Assembly: GCA_016203345.1 (NCBI GenBank)
Contig: JACQMZ010000003.1
Span: 1 to 12,318 of the forward strand
From: Candidatus Woesearchaeota archaeon
GTDB taxonomy: Archaea > Nanobdellota > Nanobdellia > Woesearchaeales > ARS49
DNA length: 12,318 nucleotides
Reading direction: 5' to 3'
Part shown: positions 1-5,901 of the stretch, piece by piece
Numbering within the stretch: the first letter of the stretch is position 1
How the letters are laid out: every line of letters begins with the position of its first letter
Made by a program: the position numbers and the translations under genes
Notes under the pieces: generated by a model
The model's input: the letters and a program-made list of their open reading frames with translations, nothing else
Told to the model about the DNA's origin: nothing
The model's database searches: none

Positions 1-90
1 AAATTTCTGAGCGTCTCAAAAACCACCATGATGGTGTCCCGTCCAATAAAAAACCAGTTGCAAAATGGGTATGGTGGTTCTCGAGAATTC
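1..90 (-). repeat. Probable divergent copy of the dispersed hairpin family, with enlarged inner domain
   Basis: Outer arms AAATTTCTGAG (1-11) and CTCGAGAATTC (80-90) can pair with an unpaired G at 83, in the same place as the one-base bulge in the family. Inside lies a perfect 9-bp inverted repeat, AACCACCAT (21-29) with ATGGTGGTT (71-79), enclosing 41 bases. The GA/GA mismatch and short GC stem of the other copies are not evident, and the window edge may cut the outer stem. It lies downstream of the small minus-strand gene. Family membership is inference; the inner inverted repeat is seen directly. Confidence 0.45.
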
Positions 91-148
91 GTGTTCATGA
101 AAAACCTTGCGGTGAGAGAGCGAGGACAGAAGCTAAACACGTACCTCA
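86..148 (-). repeat. Conserved 3' element, copy A
   Basis: This stretch aligns by eye with 10519-10583 at roughly three quarters identity. On the plus strand the conserved blocks are AATTCGTG, TCAT, GAAAAACC, ACAGAAGCT and AACACGTAC. In gene sense (minus) it begins at the TGA stop codon (146-148) of the small gene. CGTGTT (90-95) can pair with AACACG (136-141), and CCTTGC (105-110) with GCGAGG (120-125, one wobble). In gene sense it holds a run of five T (plus-strand 100-104), as expected of an archaeal terminator. A 3'-UTR terminator or processing element is the best guess; a small RNA is possible. Confidence 0.6.
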
Positions 149-370
149 CAAACGCACGACTTCAAACCCTTTAATTTCGTGGAGTTTAAACGCCTGTTGC
201 GCATCGACAATGAATCCCCTATTGAAGTCAACAATGATGTAACCAGCATCAACTTGCGCAGACCCCTTTGGCATCGGATGCTTCAATAACAGCGCTTTGA
301 TGTCCCTCCAATGAGCAGTAAGACTGTGCATATCGTCTCCGTGAACCAGGATCAGAGTAACCTCAGACAT
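146..370 (-). CDS. Small hypothetical protein, 74 residues
   Basis: I do not recognise this family. The predicted protein begins MSEVTLILVHGDDMHSL and looks like a small soluble alpha/beta protein: a hydrophobic strand (TLILVHG), a helix around ALLLKH, a second strand (GYIIVDF) and a charged C-terminal segment ending EVVRL. There is no signal peptide or membrane span. The frame is open further upstream to 442, but the ATG at 370 is preferred because a weak TATA-like box (minus strand CTTAAAG, 393-399) is centred about 26 bases before it, as at other genes here. The gene diverges from polX across about 100 bases. Its stop codon forms the first bases of conserved 3' element A. Length, start and promoter make it a credible gene; function is unknown. 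Confidence 0.6.
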   Translation of the reverse strand: MSEVTLILVHGDDMHSLTAHWRDIKALLLKHPMPKGSAQVDAGYIIVDFNRGFIVDAQQAFKLHEIKGFEVVRL

Positions 371-391
371 GGGCGCTTTATATCTTGCATC

Positions 392-399
392 CTTTAAGT
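392..399 (-). promoter_or_regulatory. Weak TATA-like box for the small minus-strand gene
   Basis: Minus-strand ACTTAAAG is centred about 26 bases before the ATG at 370, the spacing seen at the stronger promoters here. A better-looking TATA sequence at 377-385 lies too close to the ATG unless translation begins further downstream, where no good start exists. Confidence 0.35.
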
Positions 400-437
400 G
401 TGTTAGGGTCAAAAAACCGGAAAGTTTTCGGCGGAAA

Positions 438-448
438 AGCATAAATAT
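438..448 (+). promoter_or_regulatory. TATA box of polX
   Basis: AGCATAAATAT lies with its centre (about 444) 26 bases before the ATG at 470. This favours a leaderless mRNA starting at or next to that ATG. It would leave the alternative ATG at 461 outside the transcript. Confidence 0.65.
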
Positions 449-469
449 CCGGCTCTCTGAATGCCCTTC

Positions 470-2188
470 ATGGCCAACGCTGATCTTGCAAAGCTCCTGT
501 ATGAGATTGCCGATCTTCTTGAACTCTTAGATGTTGCATGGAAACCTATCGCATACAGAAAAGCAGCGCGCAGCATTGAGTCACTGAACATGGACGTCTC
601 TGAGTTGCATCAGAAAAAGGGATTAGAAGGCATAAAGGAAATCAGCGGGGTTGGTCCAGGGATTGCAGGCAAGATTGTAGAATACATCAACACTGGAACC
701 ATTGGAGAATTGAAAAAACTTGTTGCCAGCGCGCCCAAAGGAGTAGAGCAGTTCATGCACGTGCCGGGAGTGGGCCCAAAGAAAGCGCTCGTGATTGCAA
801 AAGCACTTCGCGTGTCAACCATTGCAGACCTCGAACGCGCATGCAACGAGCATAAGGTGTGCAAAATCAAGGGGTTTGGCGAGAAAAGCGAAGCTGACAT
901 TCTGCGAGGGATTTCCATCAAGACAAAAGGCAAGGATCGCGTGCTTTTAGGTGCCATACTTCCTATTGCGCGCGAACTTGCCGACCATCTCAGGACTCAC
1001 CCAGCAGTTCAGAAACTGGAAATTGCAGGAAGCATCCGCCGAATGAAAGAAACCTGCAAAGACATCGACTTTCTTGTACTATCAAAAAAGCCAAAAGCAG
1101 TCATGGACTACTTCACCACATTGCATGAAGTCAAGCACGTGCTTGCCAAAGGCGACACGAAATCAACAGTGATCCTGAATTCAAACATCCAGGCAGACGT
1201 GCGCGTCCTGGACGAAAAAAGTTTCGGCGCTGCACTCCAGTATTTCACCGGAAGCAAAGACCACAACGTAGCGCTGCGTTCGCTCGCCATCAAGAAAGGC
1301 ATGAAACTCTCAGAATACGGACTGTTTGACCGCAAAGGAAGCTACCTTGCAGGCACGACTGAGCAGGACGTGTACCTCAAGCTCGGCCTTTCGTACGTCG
1401 AGCCAGAACTGCGCGAAGCCACAAACGAGATCAACATTGCACGTCAAGGCACGCTTCCCCAGTTGATTCCGTACAACGCCCTCAAGGGAGATCTCCATAT
1501 GCATACCACATGGAGCGACGGGTCGCACACCACAGAAAACATGATACGTGCCGCGCTTGCGTTGGGCTACGAGTACATCGCGATCACAGACCATTCCCGT
1601 TCAGAACGCGTCGCCCGAGGACTTGACGTCAAGCGACTGCTCCAGCACAAAAAAGAAGTTGAACAACTGCGCAAAAAATACGACGACATCACCATTCTTT
1701 TCGGATCAGAAGTCAGCATAAAACCAGACGGAACCCTGGACTATCCTGGCAAGATTTTGAAAGAACTTGACTGGGTGATCGCGAGTGTTCATTCACGGTT
1801 CAAGTCGCCGCCAGAAGAAATGACAAAAAGAATCATCCGGGCAGTTCAACACCCGAGCGTTCATGCGCTTGGCCATCCAACAGGCAGAATCCTACTGGCG
1901 CGCGACCCGTACGCCGTCTACCTCGACAAAGTCGCCTCTGCAGCAGCAGAACGCGGCGTGGCACTTGAAATCAACTCCTCCCCAGGACGACTCGACCTCT
2001 CTGACGCGAACATACGGCTCGCCAAATCTCACCACGCAAAATTTGTCATAAATACAGACAGCCACAGCACCGACCAAATGAAATACATGGAATTAGGCAT
2101 CGCACAAGCACGCAGAGGATGGCTGGAAGTGAAAGATGTCATCAACACGTTGCCTTTGAAAAAGTTTTTGAAGGTAATTCAACATTAA
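470..2188 (+). CDS. polX: DNA polymerase X family protein with C-terminal PHP phosphoesterase domain
   Basis: Predicted 572-residue family-X DNA polymerase with a PHP domain, a repair enzyme type that fills short gaps and has 3'-5' exonuclease activity in characterised bacterial members. Numbering from the ATG at 470: helix-hairpin-helix motifs near 58-69 (SGVGPGIAG), 98-109 (PGVGPKKAL) and 133-145 (KGFGEKSEA). The nucleotidyltransferase centre is GSIRR (187-191), Asp198 and Asp200 in KDIDFLV, and Asp243 in IQADVRVL. The PHP metal ligands are GDLHMH (340-345), TDHS (373-376), Glu414 in GSEVSI, His441 in ASVHS, GHPTGR (468-473), Glu500 and NTDSHS (528-533). Every expected catalytic position I checked is present, so it should be active in both domains. 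ATG 461 would add three residues, but the TATA spacing favours 470. The final codons run almost directly into the promoter of the next gene. Confidence 0.95.
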   Translation: MANADLAKLLYEIADLLELLDVAWKPIAYRKAARSIESLNMDVSELHQKKGLEGIKEISGVGPGIAGKIVEYINTGTIGELKKLVASAPKGVEQFMHVPGVGPKKALVIAKALRVSTIADLERACNEHKVCKIKGFGEKSEADILRGISIKTKGKDRVLLGAILPIARELADHLRTHPAVQKLEIAGSIRRMKETCKDIDFLVLSKKPKAVMDYFTTLHEVKHVLAKGDTKSTVILNSNIQADVRVLDEKSFGAALQYFTGSKDHNVALRSLAIKKGMKLSEYGLFDRKGSYLAGTTEQDVYLKLGLSYVEPELREATNEINIARQGTLPQLIPYNALKGDLHMHTTWSDGSHTTENMIRAALALGYEYIAITDHSRSERVARGLDVKRLLQHKKEVEQLRKKYDDITILFGSEVSIKPDGTLDYPGKILKELDWVIASVHSRFKSPPEEMTKRIIRAVQHPSVHALGHPTGRILLARDPYAVYLDKVASAAAERGVALEINSSPGRLDLSDANIRLAKSHHAKFVINTDSHSTDQMKYMELGIAQARRGWLEVKDVINTLPLKKFLKVIQH

Positions 2189-2198
2189 CGAACCACCC

Positions 2199-2210
2199 AT
2201 TTATATATTT
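2199..2210 (+). promoter_or_regulatory. TATA box of the DedA/VTT gene
   Basis: ATTTATATATTT lies just after the polX stop, with its centre (about 2204) 26 bases before the ATG at 2230. This supports a leaderless start there rather than at the in-frame ATG at 2215. Confidence 0.65.
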
Positions 2211-2229
2211 CCTCATGAGAGAAGGCAGG

Positions 2230-2868
2230 ATGCATCCTCTAGTCCACCGCATTTATGGCGTTCATCTTTACGCTTCAGGCCAACTCCGTCGGTTGTATGA
2301 CTGGGTGGTGTCTTGGGGGCATACGAGGTATGGAACGTGGGCATTGTTTGTGCTCGCATTTGTGGAGAGCAGTTTCTTTCCAATACCTCCGGATGTACTC
2401 ATCATTTGTTTGTGCATGTCCAACAACAATAAAGCCTTCTGGTTCGCGGCGGTGTCTACTGTCGGTTCTGTGCTGGGTGGTTTGTTCGGCTACGTGATCG
2501 GCTACGCGTTTTATGAGGCTCTCGCAAAGCCATTGATTGCCGCGCTGCACTACGAGCATTACTTTAACCTTGTCGGCCAGTCGTTTACTGACAATGCCTT
2601 TCTTGCAATCTTCGGCGCAGGATTTGCTCCCATTCCGTACAAGGTGTTCACGATCGCCGCAGGCTTTTGGAAAATAGACCTTTCAGTATTTGTGCTTGCG
2701 AGCATAGTTGGCCGCGCCAGCAGGTTTTCTCTGGTCGCCGGACTAATGTATTTCTTCGGCAAACGCATGAGCACATTTATTGACCGCTACTTCAATGTGC
2801 TGAGTTTGTTGTTGTTCATCATCGTCATAGGTATTGTGGTTTTCATCACGAGGCTGTATGCTCCGTAG
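2230..2868 (+). CDS. DedA/VTT (SNARE-associated) family membrane protein, YqaA-like
   Basis: Predicted 212-residue polytopic membrane protein of the DedA/VTT superfamily, whose members are linked to lipid flipping and envelope homeostasis. Hallmarks are the FVESSFFPIPPDVL segment (44-57), with the acidic residue and FPIPP re-entrant motif, a glycine-rich helix (GSVLGGLFGYVIGYAF, 79-94), and the second re-entrant motif GAGFAPIPYKVFTIAAGF (129-146), followed by GRASRF (161-166). A final hydrophobic helix covers about 189-207. Membrane helices fill most of the protein after a roughly 30-residue polar N-terminus. In-frame ATGs exist at 2119 and 2215, but 2119 lies deep inside polX and the TATA box fits 2230. 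It has its own promoter and is followed by a hairpin repeat. The transported substrate cannot be inferred. Confidence 0.85.
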   Translation: MHPLVHRIYGVHLYASGQLRRLYDWVVSWGHTRYGTWALFVLAFVESSFFPIPPDVLIICLCMSNNNKAFWFAAVSTVGSVLGGLFGYVIGYAFYEALAKPLIAALHYEHYFNLVGQSFTDNAFLAIFGAGFAPIPYKVFTIAAGFWKIDLSVFVLASIVGRASRFSLVAGLMYFFGKRMSTFIDRYFNVLSLLLFIIVIGIVVFITRLYAP

Positions 2869-2889
2869 TAGCTCATGCAATAACACCTA

Positions 2890-2926
2890 GAAAATTCCTG
2901 AACGAGCGCGCGAGTTCGGAATTTTC
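2890..2926 (+). repeat. Dispersed hairpin repeat, copy 1
   Basis: GAAAATTCC (2890-2898) pairs with GGAATTTTC (2918-2926). T2899 is bulged and GAAC (2900-2903) pairs with GTTC (2914-2917). GA (2904-2905) faces GA (2912-2913), closing on GCGCGC. It follows the DedA-like gene in the same orientation, just before the next promoter. The element could act as a terminator, but it has no T tract directly after it. Confidence 0.85.
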
Positions 2927-2936
2927 AAGGGAAATT

Positions 2937-2946
2937 CTTTTATACT
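2937..2946 (+). promoter_or_regulatory. TATA box of the membrane-protein operon
   Basis: CTTTTATACT is centred near 2941, 26 bases before the ATG at 2967, predicting a leaderless transcript for the three-gene operon. Confidence 0.65.
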
Positions 2947-2966
2947 CTCACATCCTGAAGTGGCTC

Positions 2967-3476
2967 ATGCGCTGGCTCTTTGCACTCTTCATACTCCCCA
3001 TGGCAGTTGCCCTTGATGTGGCGATTGTTCCAGATGAACTGACGTTTGTCGTTCCAGCTGGCGGATATGTGGCGCATACCATGTACATTCAAAGCGCTGG
3101 CGGCACACCGTTGCACGTGGAGTTCTCACTCTCTCGATCCCTTGTGCAGTATATGCACGTGGTTCCCGAAAGCAACAGCATCTATCGCATGTACACCATC
3201 ATACCCAAATCCACTCCTGAACAAACCCTCTTAGGCACGCTTGTTGTGCAGCTGACAGCAGATAACAACGCTATCACCAGTGCAGACGTTCGCACCATTC
3301 AAAAGAAAATACCTGTCATCATCAAAGTCGAAGGGCAATTGTCTTCGCCTGCCACTCCTCCTGTACATCAAAAAGAAGAGCCCATCATACCCCTCTCGTT
3401 CAACACACTTCCCCTTGCGTTCCTCATCATCATCATGGTCGTTATTGCGAATGCCGCCCTTAGGAGGCGCCTGTGA
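2967..3476 (+). CDS. Secreted, C-terminally membrane-anchored protein of unknown function
   Basis: Predicted 169-residue type I membrane protein. It has an N-terminal signal peptide (hydrophobic 2-15, likely cut after Ala15 in AVALD), then an extracytoplasmic segment of about 110 residues rich in predicted beta strands (DELTFVVPAGGYVAHTMYI, TPLHVEFSLS, TLVVQLTAD, KIPVIIKVEG). A short Pro-rich linker (128-142) leads to one membrane span (about 147-164) ending in the positive tail RRRL. The strand pattern recalls immunoglobulin-like or NEW3/COG1470-type archaeal surface domains, but I cannot name a family. Its stop overlaps the GTG of the next gene, so the two are translationally coupled, with a rhomboid protease gene third. 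A single-span protein beside a rhomboid gene is a reasonable substrate candidate (inference). Confidence 0.8.
   Translation: MRWLFALFILPMAVALDVAIVPDELTFVVPAGGYVAHTMYIQSAGGTPLHVEFSLSRSLVQYMHVVPESNSIYRMYTIIPKSTPEQTLLGTLVVQLTADNNAITSADVRTIQKKIPVIIKVEGQLSSPATPPVHQKEEPIIPLSFNTLPLAFLIIIMVVIANAALRRRL
3463..3467 (+). promoter_or_regulatory. Shine-Dalgarno deciding the GTG start of the 48-residue gene
   Basis: GGAGG lies five bases before the GTG at 3473, inside the last codons of the upstream gene. It is the clearest ribosome-binding site in the window and marks an operon-internal start among mostly leaderless genes. Confidence 0.7.
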
Positions 3477-3619
3477 CTGACCCGCTTATTCTCAGCGTCA
3501 GCGCCGCGTCCATAGCCACAATCCTCGGACTGCTCCTCTACATCAAGTATTTTCAAAACAAATTGCGCAAGCACATTTTCAGGAATGACGAGTATCTGGA
3601 ATACTTCAAAAAACTGTAA
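3473..3619 (+). CDS. Small single-span membrane protein, 48 residues
   Basis: Short gene starting with GTG, overlapping the upstream stop by four bases (GTGA) and preceded by GGAGG at ideal spacing. The protein begins MTDPLILSVS, has one hydrophobic segment (about 5-24, ending GLLLYIKYF) and then a basic and aromatic tail of about 20 residues ending in DEYLEYFKKL. By the positive-inside rule the charged tail should be cytoplasmic, giving an N-out, single-span topology. It sits between a membrane-anchored surface protein and a rhomboid protease 16 bases downstream. It could be an accessory subunit of its neighbour or a protease substrate; neither is shown by sequence. I recognise no family. 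The overlap, ribosome-binding site and sensible protein make the call firm despite its size. Confidence 0.75.
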   Translation: MTDPLILSVSAASIATILGLLLYIKYFQNKLRKHIFRNDEYLEYFKKL

Positions 3620-3635
3620 AAGTACATAAAAGACC

Positions 3636-4190
3636 ATGAAAGAATATCTTTTGTCACCGCTGGTTATTGCAGGACTTTCCACACTCCTTTTTGTCGTTGC
3701 CGCAGGCAACCTTGCTCTTGCGTTTCAGGGCAGTGCGTTCCTTGACGGAGACTGGTGGAGGTTGTTCACGTTTCCGTTTGTTCACGTCAGCCCATCACAT
3801 CTGGCGCAAAACCTTGCCGCACTCGCAGTCTCCACTGTTTTGGCGTACGAGCTCGTGCTTGGTCCAGGATTGTTTGTTTGGTTGTTTTCACTCAGCAACA
3901 TCGTACTGGCCCTTGCTGCGCTGGCATTCTTTCCCGACAGGTATCTTGCCGGCGCAAGCTTTGGCGTGTACGCGATCACCGGCGGACTGTCACTGACGCC
4001 AAACCCCTATGTCCAAGTTCCAGTTCTCTTCGGACTCCTGTTCGGCATCACTCTTCTCGGACACGTGACAAACGCGAGCGCCGCTGTTCATGTGATGGGA
4101 TTCCTCATTGGTTCAGGCATTGCACTTGTCCGCAGAAAACACCGGCCAATGGTTTTCACAAATACAAACCCCTCACACGGAATCTCTTGA
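3636..4190 (+). CDS. Rhomboid-family intramembrane serine protease
   Basis: Predicted 184-residue polytopic membrane protein with rhomboid hallmarks. WWRLFTFPFVHVSPSHLAQN (40-59) matches the WR, FxHxxxxHLxxN segment of the second helix. GASFGVYA (106-113) carries the candidate catalytic Ser108, and VHVMGFLIGSG (151-161) carries candidate catalytic His152. The usual GxSG motif is GxSF here, so the residue after Ser is unusual while the Ser-His dyad is kept. At this length it has about six helices and no extra domains. It is third in the operon, 16 bases after the 48-residue gene, with no clear ribosome-binding site. Its stop codon lies inside hairpin copy 2, so the last residues (HGIS) are encoded by the repeat. 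Rhomboids cut single-span proteins, which the two upstream genes encode. Confidence 0.85.
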   Translation: MKEYLLSPLVIAGLSTLLFVVAAGNLALAFQGSAFLDGDWWRLFTFPFVHVSPSHLAQNLAALAVSTVLAYELVLGPGLFVWLFSLSNIVLALAALAFFPDRYLAGASFGVYAITGGLSLTPNPYVQVPVLFGLLFGITLLGHVTNASAAVHVMGFLIGSGIALVRRKHRPMVFTNTNPSHGIS

Positions 4191-4226
4191 ATGAGCCGAA
4201 TGAAGTTCGGCGAATTCAGAGATTCC
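4179..4226 (+). repeat. Dispersed hairpin repeat, copy 2
   Basis: GGAATCTCT (4179-4187) pairs with AGAGATTCC (4218-4226). T4188 is bulged and GAAT (4189-4192) pairs with ATTC (4214-4217). GA (4193-4194) faces GA (4212-4213). GCCGAA (4195-4200) pairs with TTCGGC (4206-4211) around a five-base loop. The rhomboid stop codon, TGA at 4188-4190, is the bulged T plus the conserved GA. Confidence 0.9.
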
Positions 4227-4235
4227 AACCGGAAT

Positions 4236-4247
4236 CTTTTTTAACTT
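4236..4247 (+). promoter_or_regulatory. TATA-like box of the first KaiC-like gene
   Basis: CTTTTTTAACTT is centred near 4242, 26 bases before the ATG at 4268. It supports that start over any upstream in-frame start inside the rhomboid gene. Confidence 0.6.
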
Positions 4248-4267
4248 CAAAGTCAGTGGGTGTTCAG

Positions 4268-5008
4268 ATGCAGAAGGAAAAAACAGGGGTGGCAGGTCTT
4301 GACAAGATGCTTGGAGGCGGGCTTCCGCAAGGAAGGTCTGTCCTTGTCTCTGGAAGCTGCGGCACAGGAAAGACCATACTCGCATATCACTTTGCCGGAC
4401 ACGGTCTGGCAGAAGGCATACCCACCGTATTTGTCACCCTCGAACAATCCAAAGACAAGGTAATGGCAGACGCTGGCAAGATTGGCATCCCGCTAAAGAA
4501 ATATCTGGAGTCAGGAAAACTCGCGCTTATTGGCGGATCAGTCGGCACGCTGAGATACTACAAGCTACGAACAAAGGCGAAACTCGACGACATGCTTGAC
4601 GAGCTCCGTGACGTTGTCCAGCAGTCAAAGGCGAGACGAGTCGTGATAGACTCTGTAAACCTCTTCACACTCCTCTTTGATACTGATATGGAGCGCAGGC
4701 TTGCATTCGCTTCTCTTGTCGCTCAACTTGAAGAACTAAACTGCACGACACTCATGACATGCGAAATACCTGAAGGAGAAAAACACCTCAGCTGGTACGG
4801 GTTTGAAGACTTTGTCGCTGACGGAGTCATCCTGCTGCGAAGAATACCCTGCGATTCCTGCATGGAGCGGGCAGTCTCTGTTATCAAACTTCGCGGAAAC
4901 GAACACGACACTCAGGAACGTCCCTTGTCAATCACGAGCAAAGGATTAATTATCTACACAGACAAAGAGCCGGCACATACCAAATTCGGATTGCATACGG
5001 ATTCATAG
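4268..5008 (+). CDS. KaiC/RadA-like single-domain RecA-fold ATPase (first copy)
   Basis: Predicted 246-residue soluble ATPase of the archaeal KaiC-like group. After the family N-terminus (TGVAGLDKMLGGGLPQG, 6-22) come Walker A GSCGTGKT (29-36) and Walker B RRVVIDSV (123-130, Asp128). The catalytic-glutamate position reads LEQ (58-60), with a single Glu59 followed by Gln instead of the double Glu of KaiC and of its neighbour. The C-terminal segment VIKLRGNEHDTQERPL corresponds to the KaiC strand that precedes the DNA- or partner-facing loops. Family roles include signal integration and transcription or motility control, not only clock function; no kaiA or kaiB is visible. Two Cys (195, 198) in RRIPCDSC are unusual. 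The frame is open far upstream, but that part overlaps rhomboid and is not coding. Confidence 0.88.
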   Translation: MQKEKTGVAGLDKMLGGGLPQGRSVLVSGSCGTGKTILAYHFAGHGLAEGIPTVFVTLEQSKDKVMADAGKIGIPLKKYLESGKLALIGGSVGTLRYYKLRTKAKLDDMLDELRDVVQQSKARRVVIDSVNLFTLLFDTDMERRLAFASLVAQLEELNCTTLMTCEIPEGEKHLSWYGFEDFVADGVILLRRIPCDSCMERAVSVIKLRGNEHDTQERPLSITSKGLIIYTDKEPAHTKFGLHTDS

Positions 5009-5013
5009 AAACA

Positions 5014-5059
5014 TGATTTTCCTGAACGAGGACGCGAAGTGTCCGAGTTCGGAAAATCA
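5014..5059 (+). repeat. Dispersed hairpin repeat, copy 3
   Basis: TGATTTTCC (5014-5022) pairs with GGAAAATCA (5051-5059). T5023 is bulged and GAAC (5024-5027) pairs with GTTC (5047-5050). GA (5028-5029) faces GA (5045-5046). GGAC (5030-5033) pairs with GTCC (5041-5044) around a seven-base loop. It fills the gap between the convergent KaiC-like genes and overlaps the second gene's stop codon (5057-5059). A shared bidirectional terminator is plausible here. Confidence 0.9.
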
Positions 5060-5764
5060 GAATCCTTTGTCCTTCAACACCACAAGTCCCTTGTTTGTTA
5101 TTTTCATCGGAACAGGAGACTTTTCATGAGGTGTACGGCGCATCTTAAGCACGCGAATCGCCCGGTCAGCTTCCCCGCCAATTCCTGCATTATGCATGGT
5201 GATAACTGCATCTGCAATAAATTCAACAACACCATCACGGGACAACTTGTTGCTGGACGTTACGTCTAAACTCGCTTCGCCCTCAACTTCAGCAGTTGCA
5301 ACAGTCGTGCACCTGAGCGCACGCAAAAGATCAGTCAGCAAATACATCTCCCTGCGCATCTTGTAAAAATTGCCCTGAAACACCATGGACAAAACAGAAA
5401 CACTGTCAATCACCACAATCTTTACACTGTTTTTCTTGATGATTTTGGCAAATTCATCCGGGTAATTCGGATTGGATAATGGCTTCAACGAAACAAAAAA
5501 ACATTTTTCCTTCTGGCTATGGTCAGAAAAATCCCACCCAAACTCCGCCGCATCACCGATCAAGGCATCAACATTCTCCTCAAACGTAATGAACAACACT
5601 TTCTGCCCAGACTTGATCGAGTTGTGCGCAAACTGCAAAGAGAAAATTGTTTTACCTGTACCTGTTCCGCCAGTCACAAGATTGAACGAATCAGGCACAA
5701 ACCCTCCATCTATGAGTGCATCAAAACCTGAAATTCCAGTCGGTATACGGTCTCCTTTTCCCAT
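5057..5764 (-). CDS. KaiC/RadA-like single-domain RecA-fold ATPase (second copy)
   Basis: Predicted 235-residue soluble ATPase, paralogous to the convergent gene at 4268-5008 but clearly diverged. Features are the N-terminal IPTGISGFDALIDGGF (7-22), Walker A GGTGTGKT (32-39), the paired glutamates of KaiC in TFEEN (60-64), Walker B VVIDSV (117-122, Asp120), and the C-terminal VLKMRRTPHEKSPVPMKI (205-222), typical of KaiC-like proteins with a KxRxxxH segment. It has the full catalytic set, including the double Glu that the other copy lacks. The ATG at 5764 is chosen because an in-frame TGA lies two codons upstream and the ribosome-binding site AGGTGA precedes it. The KaiC pair flanks one hairpin and is followed by a V4R gene, which suggests a signalling cluster. 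Confidence 0.88.
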   Translation of the reverse strand: MGKGDRIPTGISGFDALIDGGFVPDSFNLVTGGTGTGKTIFSLQFAHNSIKSGQKVLFITFEENVDALIGDAAEFGWDFSDHSQKEKCFFVSLKPLSNPNYPDEFAKIIKKNSVKIVVIDSVSVLSMVFQGNFYKMRREMYLLTDLLRALRCTTVATAEVEGEASLDVTSSNKLSRDGVVEFIADAVITMHNAGIGGEADRAIRVLKMRRTPHEKSPVPMKITNKGLVVLKDKGF

Positions 5765-5799
5765 AAGTCACCTTCTTTTGGCAGTACATTCATCCACTG

Positions 5800-5811
5800 G
5801 TTTTTATACTT
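5800..5811 (-). promoter_or_regulatory. TATA box of the second KaiC-like gene
   Basis: Minus-strand AAGTATAAAAAC is centred near 5805, about 41 bases before the ATG. This predicts a leader of about 15 bases, long enough to contain the AGGTGA ribosome-binding site (5769-5774). The gene therefore differs from the leaderless pattern of its neighbours. Confidence 0.6.
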
Positions 5812-5817
5812 TGCTTC

Positions 5818-5863
5818 GAATTTTGCGAATTCGGACGCTGCGCGTCCTCATTCAGCAAAATTC
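5818..5863 (-). repeat. Dispersed hairpin repeat, copy 4 (minus orientation)
   Basis: On the plus strand GAATTTTGC (5818-5826) pairs with GCAAAATTC (5855-5863), GAAT (5827-5830) with ATTC (5850-5853), and A5854 is bulged. TC (5831-5832) faces TC (5848-5849), which is GA/GA on the minus strand. GGACGC (5833-5838) pairs with GCGTCC (5842-5847) around a three-base loop. This copy lies between two divergent promoters rather than after a gene. Confidence 0.9.
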
Positions 5864-5870
5864 TAGTTAA

Positions 5871-5881
5871 TTTTATATATC
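5871..5881 (+). promoter_or_regulatory. TATA box of the V4R gene
   Basis: TTTTATATATC is centred near 5876, 26 bases before the ATG at 5902. It lies eight bases downstream of hairpin copy 4, so that hairpin occupies the space where activator or BRE contacts would be expected. Confidence 0.7.
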
Positions 5882-5901
5882 CTGACGGCAAAGGTCAGTC
5901 T

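Noticed and set aside
377..385. Stronger-looking TATA sequence just upstream of the small minus-strand gene
   Set aside because: It lies about 11 bases from the ATG at 370, and no start codon exists at the distance expected downstream of it.
2890..2926. Reading the hairpin family as kink-turns because of the GA/GA mismatch
   Set aside because: A kink-turn has a three-base bulge directly next to the GA pairs. Here a single unpaired base lies four base pairs away.
3755..4267. Long in-frame extension upstream of the first KaiC-like gene
   Set aside because: It overlaps the rhomboid gene in another frame, has no recognisable domain, and runs through hairpin copy 2. The TATA box fits the ATG at 4268.
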